Below, piece by piece: positions 15,427-23,898 of a stretch of 64,000 bases of DNA. Positions within the stretch are counted from its first letter, which is position 1; every line of letters starts with the position of its first letter. The position numbers and the translations under genes are program-made. The notes below the pieces were generated by a model. It was not told the DNA's origin. It ran no database searches and saw only the letters and a list, made by a program, of their open reading frames with translations. This DNA comes from Cellulomonas endophytica (GTDB lineage Bacteria; Actinomycetota; Actinomycetes; Actinomycetales; Cellulomonadaceae), in assembly GCF_004123805.1 (NCBI RefSeq), contig NZ_RWJX01000010.1, positions 1-64,000 on the forward strand, given 5' to 3'.

Positions 15427-16641
15427 CTAGACCGGGACCCCGTCGTCGTCGCCGCCGCGCAGCCGCACCCAGGCCTCGACGACGACGAGCGCCGCTGCCG
15501 TGATCCCGACGGCCAGCACGACGGTCCCGGCCGTCATCCCGGCCCGTGTCGCGAGCGTGAGCACCCCGACCACGGCGACCACCACGGGCACCGCGAACCG
15601 CCGCGCCGCGCGCTGGTCGCGCCGTACGTACATGCCCCACAGGCCGAGCAGGAACAGGCCGTAGGGGGCGGTGACGGCGGCCGCGGCGGTGGTGGCGCTG
15701 ACCTCGCCGTGGTGGGCGGACTCCTCGATGACGAGCGCCAGCCCGGCGCCCACGGCGGCGACGGAGGCGAACATGACCAGGTGGAGGTAGGACCAGGCGT
15801 ACGGCCACCACCGCGAGGAGCCCAGGTGGTCGCCGGGCCTCTCGAAGTAGACCCACCAGATCGAGAAGAGGACCAGCAGGCCGCCGACGAACACGGGGGC
15901 GAGCGCGCCCGCAGCGCCCTCGTCGATCGCCGTCTGGACCGCGCGCGCCGTGGCGAGCACGGACTCTCCCAGGACGATGATCATGAAGAGCCCGTAGCGC
16001 TCGGCGATGTGGTCGGCGTGCCAGGGGATCGCCGTGGTGCGCTCGGCCCACAGCGGCAGGAGCACCTCGACGGCGGCCAGCGGCACGCACGCGACGAGCC
16101 ACGCCTGCGTCGGAAGCGCGAGCAGCGTGAGCACCCAGGCGGTCTGCACGGCGGCCAGGCCGCCGGCGTAGCGCAGGGCCGTCGCCCGCCGGACGGCGTC
16201 GCCTCGCGCCACGCGCAGCCAGGTCAGGATCTGCGCGACGCGCATGAGCGTGTAGCCCGCGACGACCACCGAGAAGTCGCCGTCGACCATCACGCGCGGC
16301 ACGCCGGCGGCGAAGACGAGCGCGCCGGTCATGGTGAGGAACGTCAGGGCGCGGAAGAGGACGTCGTCGGTGTCGTACGCCGAGGAGAGCCACGTGAAGT
16401 TGACCCACGCCCAGTAGATGGCGCAGAAGATCATCGCGAAGCGGACGAGCCCCTCGGTCGCGTGCGCCTCGGCGATGCTGTGGTGCAGGCCCTCGGCGGC
16501 GAGGGCGACGGCGACCACGAAGACCAGGTCGAAGAACAGCTCGAGGGGCGTCGCGCCGCGGTCGCGCTGGTCCGGGTCCCGGCCCGCGAGCGGCGCCGCC
16601 AGGCGCATGCGGCGGTGCCCGAGGAGAAGCTGCTGGCTCAT
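15427..16641 (-). CDS. ltrA: LtrA family membrane protein (low temperature requirement A)
   Basis: A 404-residue polytopic protein. The family opening TPLELFFDLVFVVAV is present near residue 30, as are WVNFTWLSSAYDTDD, ERYGLFMIIVLGES and FSIWWVYFE. About twelve hydrophobic segments follow. LtrA was named for a Listeria gene needed for growth in the cold; its biochemical role is not established. The ATG at 16641 (MSQQLLLGHRRMRL) is preferred because upstream codons have no family similarity. It is transcribed away from the TetR gene, with a 242-base shared regulatory region. Confidence 0.85.
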   Translation of the reverse strand: MSQQLLLGHRRMRLAAPLAGRDPDQRDRGATPLELFFDLVFVVAVALAAEGLHHSIAEAHATEGLVRFAMIFCAIYWAWVNFTWLSSAYDTDDVLFRALTFLTMTGALVFAAGVPRVMVDGDFSVVVAGYTLMRVAQILTWLRVARGDAVRRATALRYAGGLAAVQTAWVLTLLALPTQAWLVACVPLAAVEVLLPLWAERTTAIPWHADHIAERYGLFMIIVLGESVLATARAVQTAIDEGAAGALAPVFVGGLLVLFSIWWVYFERPGDHLGSSRWWPYAWSYLHLVMFASVAAVGAGLALVIEESAHHGEVSATTAAAAVTAPYGLFLLGLWGMYVRRDQRAARRFAVPVVVAVVGVLTLATRAGMTAGTVVLAVGITAAALVVVEAWVRLRGGDDDGVPV

Positions 16642-16883
16642 GGCCGCCGACCCTAGGGCGAGACGGCACGCCGCAGAAAGGGAGGTGGCGGGGGCTGCGT
16701 CCGAAGGCGGGCCGGTACCACCAGGCCGGTCGCACCTCCTGGCTAAGAATGTTACCTTCGGGCTAATCGGAGTACCCGACCTCGGGTGCGGCCCGTCCGT
16801 CGACTCCCACAACTGGTTCCGACACATGAGGCTCTCGAAGGACGTGCACCCTGCCACAGGCGGGTGCGGGACGCGGGCTCGCC

Positions 16884-17468
16884 ATGCCTAGAGCGGGCCT
16901 CGACGCAGGCACCATCACGCGCGCGGCAGCCGAGGTCGTCGACGAGGTCGGCTACGCCGGCCTCACGATGGGGCTGGTCGCGGACAGGCTCGGGGTGCGG
17001 GCGCCGTCCCTCTACAAGCACGTCACGGGGCAGGCGGACCTGGGTCGCCGTATCGCGGTGCTGGCGGTCACCGAGATCGGCGACGCCCTGCGCGACGCGT
17101 TGCAAGGGAGGTCGGGGCGTCAGGCGCTCGAGGCCGCCGCCTCCACCACTCGCCGGTACGCGCGGGACTTCCCGGGTCGCTTCGCGGCCACCCTGTACGT
17201 CACGGCGGCCGATCCGCAGGATCCCCTCCATCTCGCCTGGCTCCGCGTCGTCGAGTCCCACTCCGCGATCCTGAGGGGGTACGGGATCGACGAGGAGGAC
17301 ACGAGGCACGCCCTCCTCCTGCTCCGCGCCTTCCTGGACGGGTTCTCCCTGGTGGAGCCGGCGGGAGACATGCACACCGAGGACGAGATCGACCTGGGCC
17401 TGCGATGGTCGATCACCTTCATCGACCGCGGCCTGCGCGAGCTGTCCGACGTCCCGAGCAGCCCTTAG
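16884..17468 (+). CDS. TetR-family transcriptional regulator
   Basis: A 194-residue regulator. The N-terminal helix-turn-helix reads VGYAGLTMGLVADRLGVRAP followed by SLYKHV, with the usual Tyr-Lys-His end of the recognition helix. The C-terminal domain (from about residue 75) contains a WHG-like helix set, RAFLDGFSLVEPAG and the final LRWSITFIDRGL, typical of the TetR_C group. It is divergent from ltrA and precedes an alpha/beta hydrolase gene; either may be a target. A loosely symmetric TTACCTTCGGGCTAA at about 16752 might be its operator, but symmetry is weak. Confidence 0.85.
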   Translation: MPRAGLDAGTITRAAAEVVDEVGYAGLTMGLVADRLGVRAPSLYKHVTGQADLGRRIAVLAVTEIGDALRDALQGRSGRQALEAAASTTRRYARDFPGRFAATLYVTAADPQDPLHLAWLRVVESHSAILRGYGIDEEDTRHALLLLRAFLDGFSLVEPAGDMHTEDEIDLGLRWSITFIDRGLRELSDVPSSP

Positions 17469-17602
17469 CCCGCGTGCACCGGTGCCGCGGGCGCTCGCCC
17501 GTCACCTGCGTGCGCAGAGGTCTCGTCGACGACGCCGCGCGGGCAGGCAGGACCCCGCGCGCCGCCTCCGGGCGAAGGCTTGACGCGTTCTGGCTACACC
17601 TC

Positions 17603-17623
17603 GTAGCCTGCGGTTACGGCTAC
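17603..17623. promoter_or_regulatory. Inverted repeat upstream of the PAF-acetylhydrolase-like gene
   Basis: Arms GTAGCC (17603-17608) and GGCTAC (17618-17623) are perfect complements nine bases apart, and an extra GGCTAC half-site occurs at 17592-17597. It lies about 80 bases before the hydrolase start and could be the operator of the TetR protein encoded just upstream. Confidence 0.4.
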
Positions 17624-17701
17624 TAGCCGAAGCCGTACTGCTCTCGCCCCAGCCTCCGCCACCGCGCCACGGTGCCTCAGCGCAGAATCGACGGACTCCC
17701 C

Positions 17702-18703
17702 ATGAGCAAGCCGTACACCGACGCCGGCGACATCCCGGTCGACGAGCCGCAGCCGGTCCTCACCTACCACCCCCTCACGGTCGACGCCCCGGGCCGCCCC
17801 AGCCCCCTCGAGGTCAAGGTCTCCGTGCCGGCGTCGGGCACCGACCTCCCGGTCATCCTGCTGTCCCACGGTCACGGTGCGTCCAACCACCTGGCCTCCA
17901 TGAAGGGCTATGCACCGGTGGCCGAGTTCTGGGCCGCCCACGGCTTCGCCGTCATCCAGCCCACGCACCTCGACGCGAACGAGCTCGGCCTGCGGGACAC
18001 CGACCTCCCGGACGCGCCCCTCTTCTGGCGCGACCGGGCGACCGACATGCACCACGTCCTCGACCACCTCGAGGACATCCAGAACGGGGTCCCCGGCCTC
18101 GCCGCCCGCGGGCTCGACGCCGGACGGGTCGCCGCCGTCGGCCACTCCCTCGGCGGCATGACCGTCGCGTCCCTGCTCGGCATGCAGGTCCTGGACCCCG
18201 CCGACCACCGCGCGCCGGACCTCTCGGACCCCCGGATCACGGCCGGCGTCGTGATCGGTGCTCCCGGCTCGGGCCACGACCTCGCGGAGTGGGCACGCGA
18301 GAACTACCCCGTCCTGCAGCACCTCGACTTCAGCACCATGACCGGCACGGCCCTCGTCATCGCCGGCGACGAGGACCTCAACCCGTACTTCTCGGAGCGG
18401 CTCAGCTACCGGTCCGACGCGTACACCCTCAGCCCGGGGTCCAACAAGACGCTCCTGACCTTCCGCGGAGCAGAGCACATCTACGGGGGCGTCTCCGGCT
18501 GGGACGCGAAGGAGACGTCGGACGAGAACCCCGAGAGGGTCGCCACCCTCCGGGCCCTCGTGTGGGCCTACCTCCGCAGCCAGCTGTTCACCGACGACCC
18601 CGCCTGGCAGACCGCCGTCGACGCCCTCGCCGACGCCGAGCAGCCCCTGGCCGAGGTCGGCACGAAGGAGCACGCGCACCGGCCTGGCCTCACCCAGCCC
18701 TGA
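17702..18703 (+). CDS. Alpha/beta hydrolase, chlorophyllase/PAF-acetylhydrolase-like
   Basis: A 333-residue cytosolic hydrolase. The oxyanion segment is LSHGHGASNHL, the nucleophile elbow is GHSLGGMT, an acid residue probably lies in AGDEDLNPYF and the catalytic His in FRGAEHIYGG. The long N-terminal beta region (YHPLTVDAPGRPSPLEVKVS) is typical of the PAF-acetylhydrolase/chlorophyllase-like group. ATG 17702 (MSKPYTDAGD) is chosen; an in-frame ATG ten codons upstream is possible. Substrate unknown. It converges on the nine-gene minus-strand operon. Confidence 0.8.
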   Translation: MSKPYTDAGDIPVDEPQPVLTYHPLTVDAPGRPSPLEVKVSVPASGTDLPVILLSHGHGASNHLASMKGYAPVAEFWAAHGFAVIQPTHLDANELGLRDTDLPDAPLFWRDRATDMHHVLDHLEDIQNGVPGLAARGLDAGRVAAVGHSLGGMTVASLLGMQVLDPADHRAPDLSDPRITAGVVIGAPGSGHDLAEWARENYPVLQHLDFSTMTGTALVIAGDEDLNPYFSERLSYRSDAYTLSPGSNKTLLTFRGAEHIYGGVSGWDAKETSDENPERVATLRALVWAYLRSQLFTDDPAWQTAVDALADAEQPLAEVGTKEHAHRPGLTQP

Positions 18704-18783
18704 CGGTAGCCCGACCGTGGACCCGTGGACCTCCCTCGTCGGTGCCCGGTGCCCGGAGGACTGCCGGAGGACCGGGCTCCGGC

Positions 18784-19641
18784 TCACGCGCTCGACGAGC
18801 GTGCCGGACGGCCCAGCGCCCGGATCGCGGCCAGCGCGGGGCTGTGCCACGTGGGCGGGCCGTACGCCATCGAGCACACGACGTCCGGGTCCTGCCGGGG
18901 GCACACCTCGCGGGCGCGGCGCGTGGCGTCCACGAGGCCCGGCACCCCGCAGCCGGAGGCGTGCTGCAGGGCCCGCGCCAGCTCGTCCGGCTCCGGGTAG
19001 AACGGCGACAGGCTGTGCCAGCGTGCCGGCGAGGCCCCCGCCCACGCCAGGCCCGCCGCGAGCGCGGCCAGGGACTCCTCGACCCCCGGGATGCGCTGCA
19101 GCCCGCAGGAGAACAGCAGCGCCAGGACGTTCGTGACGGCGGTGAGGTCCACCATGTCGGCCCCTCCCGTGCGGTGCCAGGTGGCGAAGACGCCCCGGCG
19201 CACCCACGGGGGACCCGGGTCGGGCGGGCAGCGCAGCCGGTGCGCACCCACGGTGCGGCAGGCCACCCGACGGGCCTCGTCGCGTGCCACGCGCCCGGCC
19301 AGGGCGAGCTCCAGGAGCATGACGGCGGTGTCGTCGCTGTCGGCGGGGAGGTCCGGGGCCCAGGCCGGCACCGCGGCACGGGGCCAGAAGCCGTAGGAGC
19401 CCTCGGGACGGCGGCAGCCCTCCAGCACGTCGAGCCACCCCCCCGGCACGGTGCGGCCGGCGAGGCGCTGCTCCCGCACCGCGAGGGCCGTGACGAAGCC
19501 GTTCTCGTCCGCCCGGCAGCGCCCGTCCGCCCACCGCACGACGCTGGCGACACCACCACGGCGGGGACCGGGGCCGACGACGGCACCTGCGCGCCCCGCA
19601 CCGGCCGCACCCGTCCGCCGCGCCCCGCCCGCCGACGTCAT
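18784..19641 (-). CDS. Alpha/alpha-toroid protein with a DSDD motif (class II terpene-cyclase-like)
   Basis: A 285-residue helical protein and the last gene of the nine-gene operon. The stretch GSYGFWPRAAVPAWAPDLP is followed by ADSDDTAVMLLELALAG; DSDD fits the D-x-D-D acid motif of class II terpene cyclases. A second conserved-looking element is VDLTAVTNVLALLFSCG. These are hallmarks of the squalene-cyclase/prenyltransferase alpha/alpha toroid, but the protein is less than half the length of squalene-hopene cyclase, so it is one barrel only. It may bind or cyclise an isoprenoid, or use only the fold. The first 30 residues are Ala/Arg/Gly-rich without a clear signal peptide. Family assignment is from motifs alone. 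Confidence 0.55.
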   Translation of the reverse strand: MTSAGGARRTGAAGAGRAGAVVGPGPRRGGVASVVRWADGRCRADENGFVTALAVREQRLAGRTVPGGWLDVLEGCRRPEGSYGFWPRAAVPAWAPDLPADSDDTAVMLLELALAGRVARDEARRVACRTVGAHRLRCPPDPGPPWVRRGVFATWHRTGGADMVDLTAVTNVLALLFSCGLQRIPGVEESLAALAAGLAWAGASPARWHSLSPFYPEPDELARALQHASGCGVPGLVDATRRAREVCPRQDPDVVCSMAYGPPTWHSPALAAIRALGRPARSSSA

Positions 19642-19648
19642 GGGCCCG

Positions 19649-20599
19649 TCAGGTCGGGCGGAGCCCGGCCTGGAGCCAGCGGCCGCCGGCCAGGTCGACC
19701 CCGACGCCCACCATGCCGTGCCGCCAGCGGCCGTCGTCCGGCCCGGTCGACAGCGCCCGGTAGAGGTCGCAGGACGCCGCGGGGGCGTCGACCGAGCCGA
19801 GGGACCGCAGCACCGCCGCGCTCACCGCGGCGTCGTCCGGCCACACCCACTTGGCGATCGTGAACCAGGTGAGCGCGGCAGGGGCGCCGGACGGCGAGAG
19901 CACGAGGCTGAGGCCGGAGGGGCCGCTCAGGCCGAGCCGCGGGCGGCCAGGACCGTGGACGAGCCTCCCCACGAGGTCCTGCAGGGCCCCCCCGTCACCG
20001 ACCAGACGCGCCGCGGCGCCGAGCCCGTCCCACGAGAGGTCGGCGACGCGGGCGTAGAGCTCGACGGACCCGTCGTCGTTCACGCCCGTCATGCGCCAGG
20101 TGACGTCCCCGACGTCGTGGGCCAGGTCGCCGCTCGCCCCGAGCCAGGGGCCGGGGGCGAGCCGGCCGGCGGGCAGCTCGAGGTAGACCTTGGACCGTCG
20201 GACGCCACCGGACCGACGCTCCCCGAGCCAGGCCCCGTACCGAAGGTGCCGCCCCCGCTGCACCTCCTCCCACGGCGCCACGTCGACGCCCGCGGCCCGG
20301 GCGGCGAGGGCGAGGCGGTCGGCCTCGGGGGTCTCGGGCCCGGCCACCTCGCACGTCCACCGGATCGCGGCGTCACGGGAGGCCCACGCGAGCTCGACGG
20401 GGTACCCGGTCGCCGTCAGGCGGCCCGACGTCCACGCGACCTCGGGCCAGCTCGAGCCCATGACGGGCCGCAGCACCTCGACCAGGGCGCCCAGAGCCGT
20501 CTCGGCGTCCTCGGCCGCCCCGGCCGCCCCGGTGGAGCGGATCCGCCCCAGGGCACGTGCCAGGGGCGCCAGCGGCTCGAGCACGGGCGTCACGCTCAC
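19649..20599 (-). CDS. Uncharacterised protein, possibly ABBA-type prenyltransferase-like
   Basis: A 316-residue soluble protein whose start overlaps the stop of the 1095-aa gene by 4 bases (ATGA) and whose stop is 7 bases before the toroid gene. It alternates predicted helices and beta strands. The segment RRSKVYLELPAG resembles the K-x-Y-L-x-x-P strand of aromatic (ABBA/DMATS) prenyltransferases, and the C-terminal GVGVDLAGGRWLQAGLRPT resembles their last strand. A prenyltransferase next to a class II cyclase-like protein would make sense chemically, but the similarity is weak and recalled, not computed. It could equally be a structural protein of this operon. Confidence 0.4.
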   Translation of the reverse strand: MSVTPVLEPLAPLARALGRIRSTGAAGAAEDAETALGALVEVLRPVMGSSWPEVAWTSGRLTATGYPVELAWASRDAAIRWTCEVAGPETPEADRLALAARAAGVDVAPWEEVQRGRHLRYGAWLGERRSGGVRRSKVYLELPAGRLAPGPWLGASGDLAHDVGDVTWRMTGVNDDGSVELYARVADLSWDGLGAAARLVGDGGALQDLVGRLVHGPGRPRLGLSGPSGLSLVLSPSGAPAALTWFTIAKWVWPDDAAVSAAVLRSLGSVDAPAASCDLYRALSTGPDDGRWRHGMVGVGVDLAGGRWLQAGLRPT

Positions 20600-23500
20600 C
20601 GGATCGGGATCACCGTCTCGGTCGTCCTCACGAACGCCCGCTGGTCGAACAGGCCGGGGCCGGTGAAGGTGAACCGCACGCTGAACTCCCGCTGCGCCGG
20701 GTCCCGCAGGGCGATGTGCAGGCGCAGGGGCTCCGTCGCGGCACCGGGCATCTCGTGGCGCAGCACCCGGTCGTACCGCACCGGCTGCTCGCTGTGGTAC
20801 TCCAGGTCGACGATCACGAGGTCGACCCCGGCCGACGGGAACGACGGCACGAGCACGAGGTCCAGGGCGTCGCCGAAGAGGTCGTCGACCCGGAGGAGCG
20901 AGAGCTCCACCGGGACCGGGTCGGTCCGCTCCACCGTGCCGTCGGTCAAGGTCTGGCGGTAGCTCACCGACACCCCGCGTCCTGCCGGCGCCGGGAGGGC
21001 GCCGCGGAGCCGCCAGACCTCCGGCGGCGTGTCCTTCCGCAGCGTCACCAGGTGCCGCAGCTCGCGGTCCCCGTACCCGTGGGCGCCGAGCTGGACGTCG
21101 ATGGAGTCGACCACGTCCCAGTCGACGTTCCCCCGCTCGATCGTGTACGTGCGCAGGTCCAGGTGCTCGTGCGGGTTGAGGACGACGTCGCGGTCGGTGG
21201 AGCCCGGCAGCGGGACGGAGTACCGCAACGCGTCACCGTCCCAGCCGGCGGTGGCGTCGAAGGTGAGGTCGAGGCGCGCGTCGTAGCTCATGGTCAACGC
21301 GTCGTCGAGGAACGTCGTGAACGTCTGCGGCTCCGTCCGCTGGGGGGTGAAGACGAGGTCGCCGTGGCGGACGTCCCCGGCCGGTCCGTAGTCGATCGAC
21401 AGGTGGGCCTCGGTCAGTCCGAGCCCCGTGACGTCGCCCGGCATCCGGGCGGTGACCTGCAGCTCGCGGAAGAACCTGTGGTTGAGGTCGATGAGGGTCA
21501 CGACCCTCTCGGCGGCGGAGAGGTCCCGCGCGAGGAGGCCGACGAAGCCCTGGGGCGCCAGCGTCTGACGGACGGCCTCGCTCCGCTTGTAGTGCAGGGT
21601 CAGCTCGCGGCGCTCCTCCTTCCGGACGAACCGCAGCTTCAGCGCGGCGAGCGTGGGGAGCTCGCCGGGCCTGGCTCCTCCCGGACCGGGGCCGGGTGCG
21701 GGTGCGGGACCCGGTGCCGGACCGGGTGCCGGACCCGGTGCCGGACCGGGTGCCGGACCCGGGGCCGGACCAGGACCCGGGGCCGGGCCAGGACCGGGTG
21801 CGGGACCAGGACCCGGGGCCGGACCAGGACCGGGGGCCGGACCAGGACCGGGGGCCGGACCAGGTCCGGGACCGGGACCCGGTGCCGGACCCGGATCGGC
21901 CGCGCGCTGGAGCACCCCGCTCCAGGAGGACCCGGTCCCCCCGCCACCGGGCAGCCTCACCTGGGCCACGCGGTTGTCCGGGTCCCCGCCGAACGGCCCG
22001 TGGCTGCCGGGACGGGCGGCGGCCGCGGTGTCGCCGAGCGCCTCCACCACCACCGGGTCTCCCCCGGCACGACGCACGAGCGCGACGGCGACGTCCAGCC
22101 GGCGCCGGGACAGCCGCAGGTTGTACGCGGCGCGGACGGGGTCGGGCTGGGGTGCCGCGTGCTCGTGGCTCGCGTAGCCGCGCACCTCGACCCGCTTCGG
22201 CGCCGGCAGCCCGGCGATCCAGCGGGCGAGGCGCTCGGCACCGATCTCGGGGCCGGTCCAGGCGCCGTCACCCTGCACCTGCTGGAGCCCGGTGGCGGAC
22301 CGGAAGCGCGGATCTGCCGTGGTGTTCTCGACGTAGGCACGGAACTGCGCGCTGGGGGGCTGGGTCGACCAGCCGTTCTCCGCGGGCTTGTCCATGTCGA
22401 AGAACAGGCAGAAGACCTCGCCGCCCCCGGGCGCGGGCCAGGTGACGTCCACCGCGACCGACTCCCCCGGGGGGACGGCGCGGGTCACGCAGCCGTCCGC
22501 GGCGACGGGCACGTCCTGGCCGGCGAGCCGGACCCGTGCACCCGCACCGGTGATGCGGAGGGTCTCCGTCGTGCCCTGCGTCGCGGGCGTGTGGGTCACG
22601 GACTGCCCGGCCGGCAGGGGGGTCGGCGAGGTGGACAGCTGCTGGAGCACGGCCGCGGCGGGTGCCGCGGGCGGGATCGGCACGGTGACGCCACCCGTCG
22701 GGGCCGCGGCCGGGACCGTGCCGCGGACGCCGGGCGGAGGTGCGGCAGCGGGGCTCGGCGCGGGTCCGCCCGGCCCCGGCGGAGGAGCGGGCGCAGACCC
22801 ACCCGGGCCCGGCGCAGGAGCCGGCGCAGGCCCACCCGGGCCCGGCGCAGGAGCCGGCGCAGACCCACCCGGGCCCGGCGCAGGAGCCGGCGCAGGCCCA
22901 CCCGGTGTCGGGGCGGGCCCGCCCGGTGCCGGCGCAGGAGCCGGCGCAGGCCCACCCGGCCCCGGCGCAGGAGCCGGCGCAGGTCCACCCGGTGTCGGGG
23001 CGGGCCCGCCCGGTGCCGGCGCAGGCCCCCCCGGTGTCGGCGTCGCCCCCCCGGAGCCGGCGAGCGTGCCCGGCGCCAGGGTGGGCGTGAACCAGTCGTC
23101 GAGCAGGTGGTCGGTGAAGAGCTTGAGGGCCCAGGCCTCCTGGTCCTTCTCGTCCTGCTCGTCGGTGAAGTTGTGGACGGTGATGGTGATGGCACCCGTG
23201 GCCTTCAGCCACTCCAGGGCGGCCTCCAGCCCGACCTTGACGTACATGTACTGGCCCTCGAGTCCGACGGTGAGGGCGGTGTAGACCTGCTCGAGCCGCG
23301 CGGTGATGGTCACGTCCAGCGCGGGGCGCATCGCCAGGAACTGCAGGGAGTACACGACCCCGACCGGGGTCAGCCCCTCCCGCAGCGCCTGCTCCATGAT
23401 GATCGCGCCCTCCTGGCTGAGGACGAGGTTGAACGCCGCGCGGTTCGCCGCGTCCATCGTCGGCACGGTGGCCCCGAGGATCCGCTCCGTGGCCCGGAAC

Positions 23501-23883
23501 GCCCCCTCCTGCGCCGGCGTCGACGACGTCCCGCCCGAGCCCTGCAGGTCGAGCGCGATGCACTGCACGGCACCGTGCTCGAACGGCGGCGGGGCGACGG
23601 TGACGGGCAGCTCCGCCCCCGGCTCGGAGCTGACGCGCGACTCGATCCTGCGCAGCGTCGAGGCCGGCAGCTCGAGCGTGGCCTCGAACATCATGAAGCC
23701 GCCGCCCCGCTGCACGCCGCCGGCCTCCGCCGGCCGGTAGGTCAGGAGCGAGAGCGCGGGCGCGCCGTCCGTGCGGTGCGCCAGCGCCACCCGCCCGGGC
23801 AGGTACCAGAAGCGGCTCTTGTCGGCGTGGTCGCGGTAGACGGTGATGCCGTCGACGACCAGCGGCCTCTCGAGACTCAGCAT
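20596..23883 (-). CDS. 1095-aa modular beta-rich protein with OmpA-like domain and two Pro/Gly linkers
   Basis: Layout in residues: about 1-270, an N-terminal module opening with VDGITVYRDHADKSRFWYLP; 273-381, a Pro/Ala/Gly linker of PAPAPGPGG-type repeats; about 382-540, a domain of unknown type; 541-641, an OmpA-C-like domain (VEVRGYASHEHA, AYNLRLSRRRLDVAVALVRR, NRVAQVRL); 663-741, a second APGPGP linker; 745-1095, beta-sandwich modules with LNPHEHLDLRTYTI and ALRDPAQREFSV. No signal peptide or membrane segment is evident. OmpA-like domains usually bind peptidoglycan. The ends are paralogous to the 745-aa protein encoded upstream. Function unknown; a large scaffold touching the cell wall is one reading. 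Confidence 0.75.
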   Translation of the reverse strand: MLSLERPLVVDGITVYRDHADKSRFWYLPGRVALAHRTDGAPALSLLTYRPAEAGGVQRGGGFMMFEATLELPASTLRRIESRVSSEPGAELPVTVAPPPFEHGAVQCIALDLQGSGGTSSTPAQEGAFRATERILGATVPTMDAANRAAFNLVLSQEGAIIMEQALREGLTPVGVVYSLQFLAMRPALDVTITARLEQVYTALTVGLEGQYMYVKVGLEAALEWLKATGAITITVHNFTDEQDEKDQEAWALKLFTDHLLDDWFTPTLAPGTLAGSGGATPTPGGPAPAPGGPAPTPGGPAPAPAPGPGGPAPAPAPAPGGPAPTPGGPAPAPAPGPGGSAPAPAPGPGGPAPAPAPGPGGSAPAPPPGPGGPAPSPAAAPPPGVRGTVPAAAPTGGVTVPIPPAAPAAAVLQQLSTSPTPLPAGQSVTHTPATQGTTETLRITGAGARVRLAGQDVPVAADGCVTRAVPPGESVAVDVTWPAPGGGEVFCLFFDMDKPAENGWSTQPPSAQFRAYVENTTADPRFRSATGLQQVQGDGAWTGPEIGAERLARWIAGLPAPKRVEVRGYASHEHAAPQPDPVRAAYNLRLSRRRLDVAVALVRRAGGDPVVVEALGDTAAAARPGSHGPFGGDPDNRVAQVRLPGGGGTGSSWSGVLQRAADPGPAPGPGPGPGPAPGPGPAPGPGPAPGPGPAPGPGPAPGPGPAPGPAPGPAPGPAPGPAPGPAPAPGPGPGGARPGELPTLAALKLRFVRKEERRELTLHYKRSEAVRQTLAPQGFVGLLARDLSAAERVVTLIDLNHRFFRELQVTARMPGDVTGLGLTEAHLSIDYGPAGDVRHGDLVFTPQRTEPQTFTTFLDDALTMSYDARLDLTFDATAGWDGDALRYSVPLPGSTDRDVVLNPHEHLDLRTYTIERGNVDWDVVDSIDVQLGAHGYGDRELRHLVTLRKDTPPEVWRLRGALPAPAGRGVSVSYRQTLTDGTVERTDPVPVELSLLRVDDLFGDALDLVLVPSFPSAGVDLVIVDLEYHSEQPVRYDRVLRHEMPGAATEPLRLHIALRDPAQREFSVRFTFTGPGLFDQRAFVRTTETVIPIR
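21684..21895. repeat. Coding tandem repeat: APGPGP linker
   Basis: A highly repetitive tract of 6- to 24-base units (GGTGCCGGACCC, GGGGCCGGACCA and variants) encoding Ala-Pro-Gly-Pro-Gly repeats on the minus strand in the 1095-aa protein. It stays in frame throughout. Slippage could change the linker length, and the tract is a likely site of assembly error. Confidence 0.85.
22740..23070. repeat. Coding tandem repeat: PAPAPGPGG linker with 33-base units
   Basis: Units of about 33 bases beginning CCCGGCGCAGGAGCCGGC occur several times in a row, with shorter variants at both edges. On the minus strand they encode GGPAPAPAPGP-type repeats that separate the N-terminal module from the rest of the 1095-aa protein. 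Units alternate between GGPAP and GGSAP. Confidence 0.85.
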
Positions 23884-23898
23884 GTCGGACCCCTCCGC

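Noticed and set aside
16745..16775. Possible TetR operator TTACCTTCGGGCTAA
   Set aside because: The symmetry covers only a few outer base pairs; not enough to list as a site.
22740..23070. Regularly spaced repeats that could suggest a CRISPR array
   Set aside because: The units are contiguous without unique spacers, stay in frame, and encode a Pro/Ala/Gly linker inside a protein.
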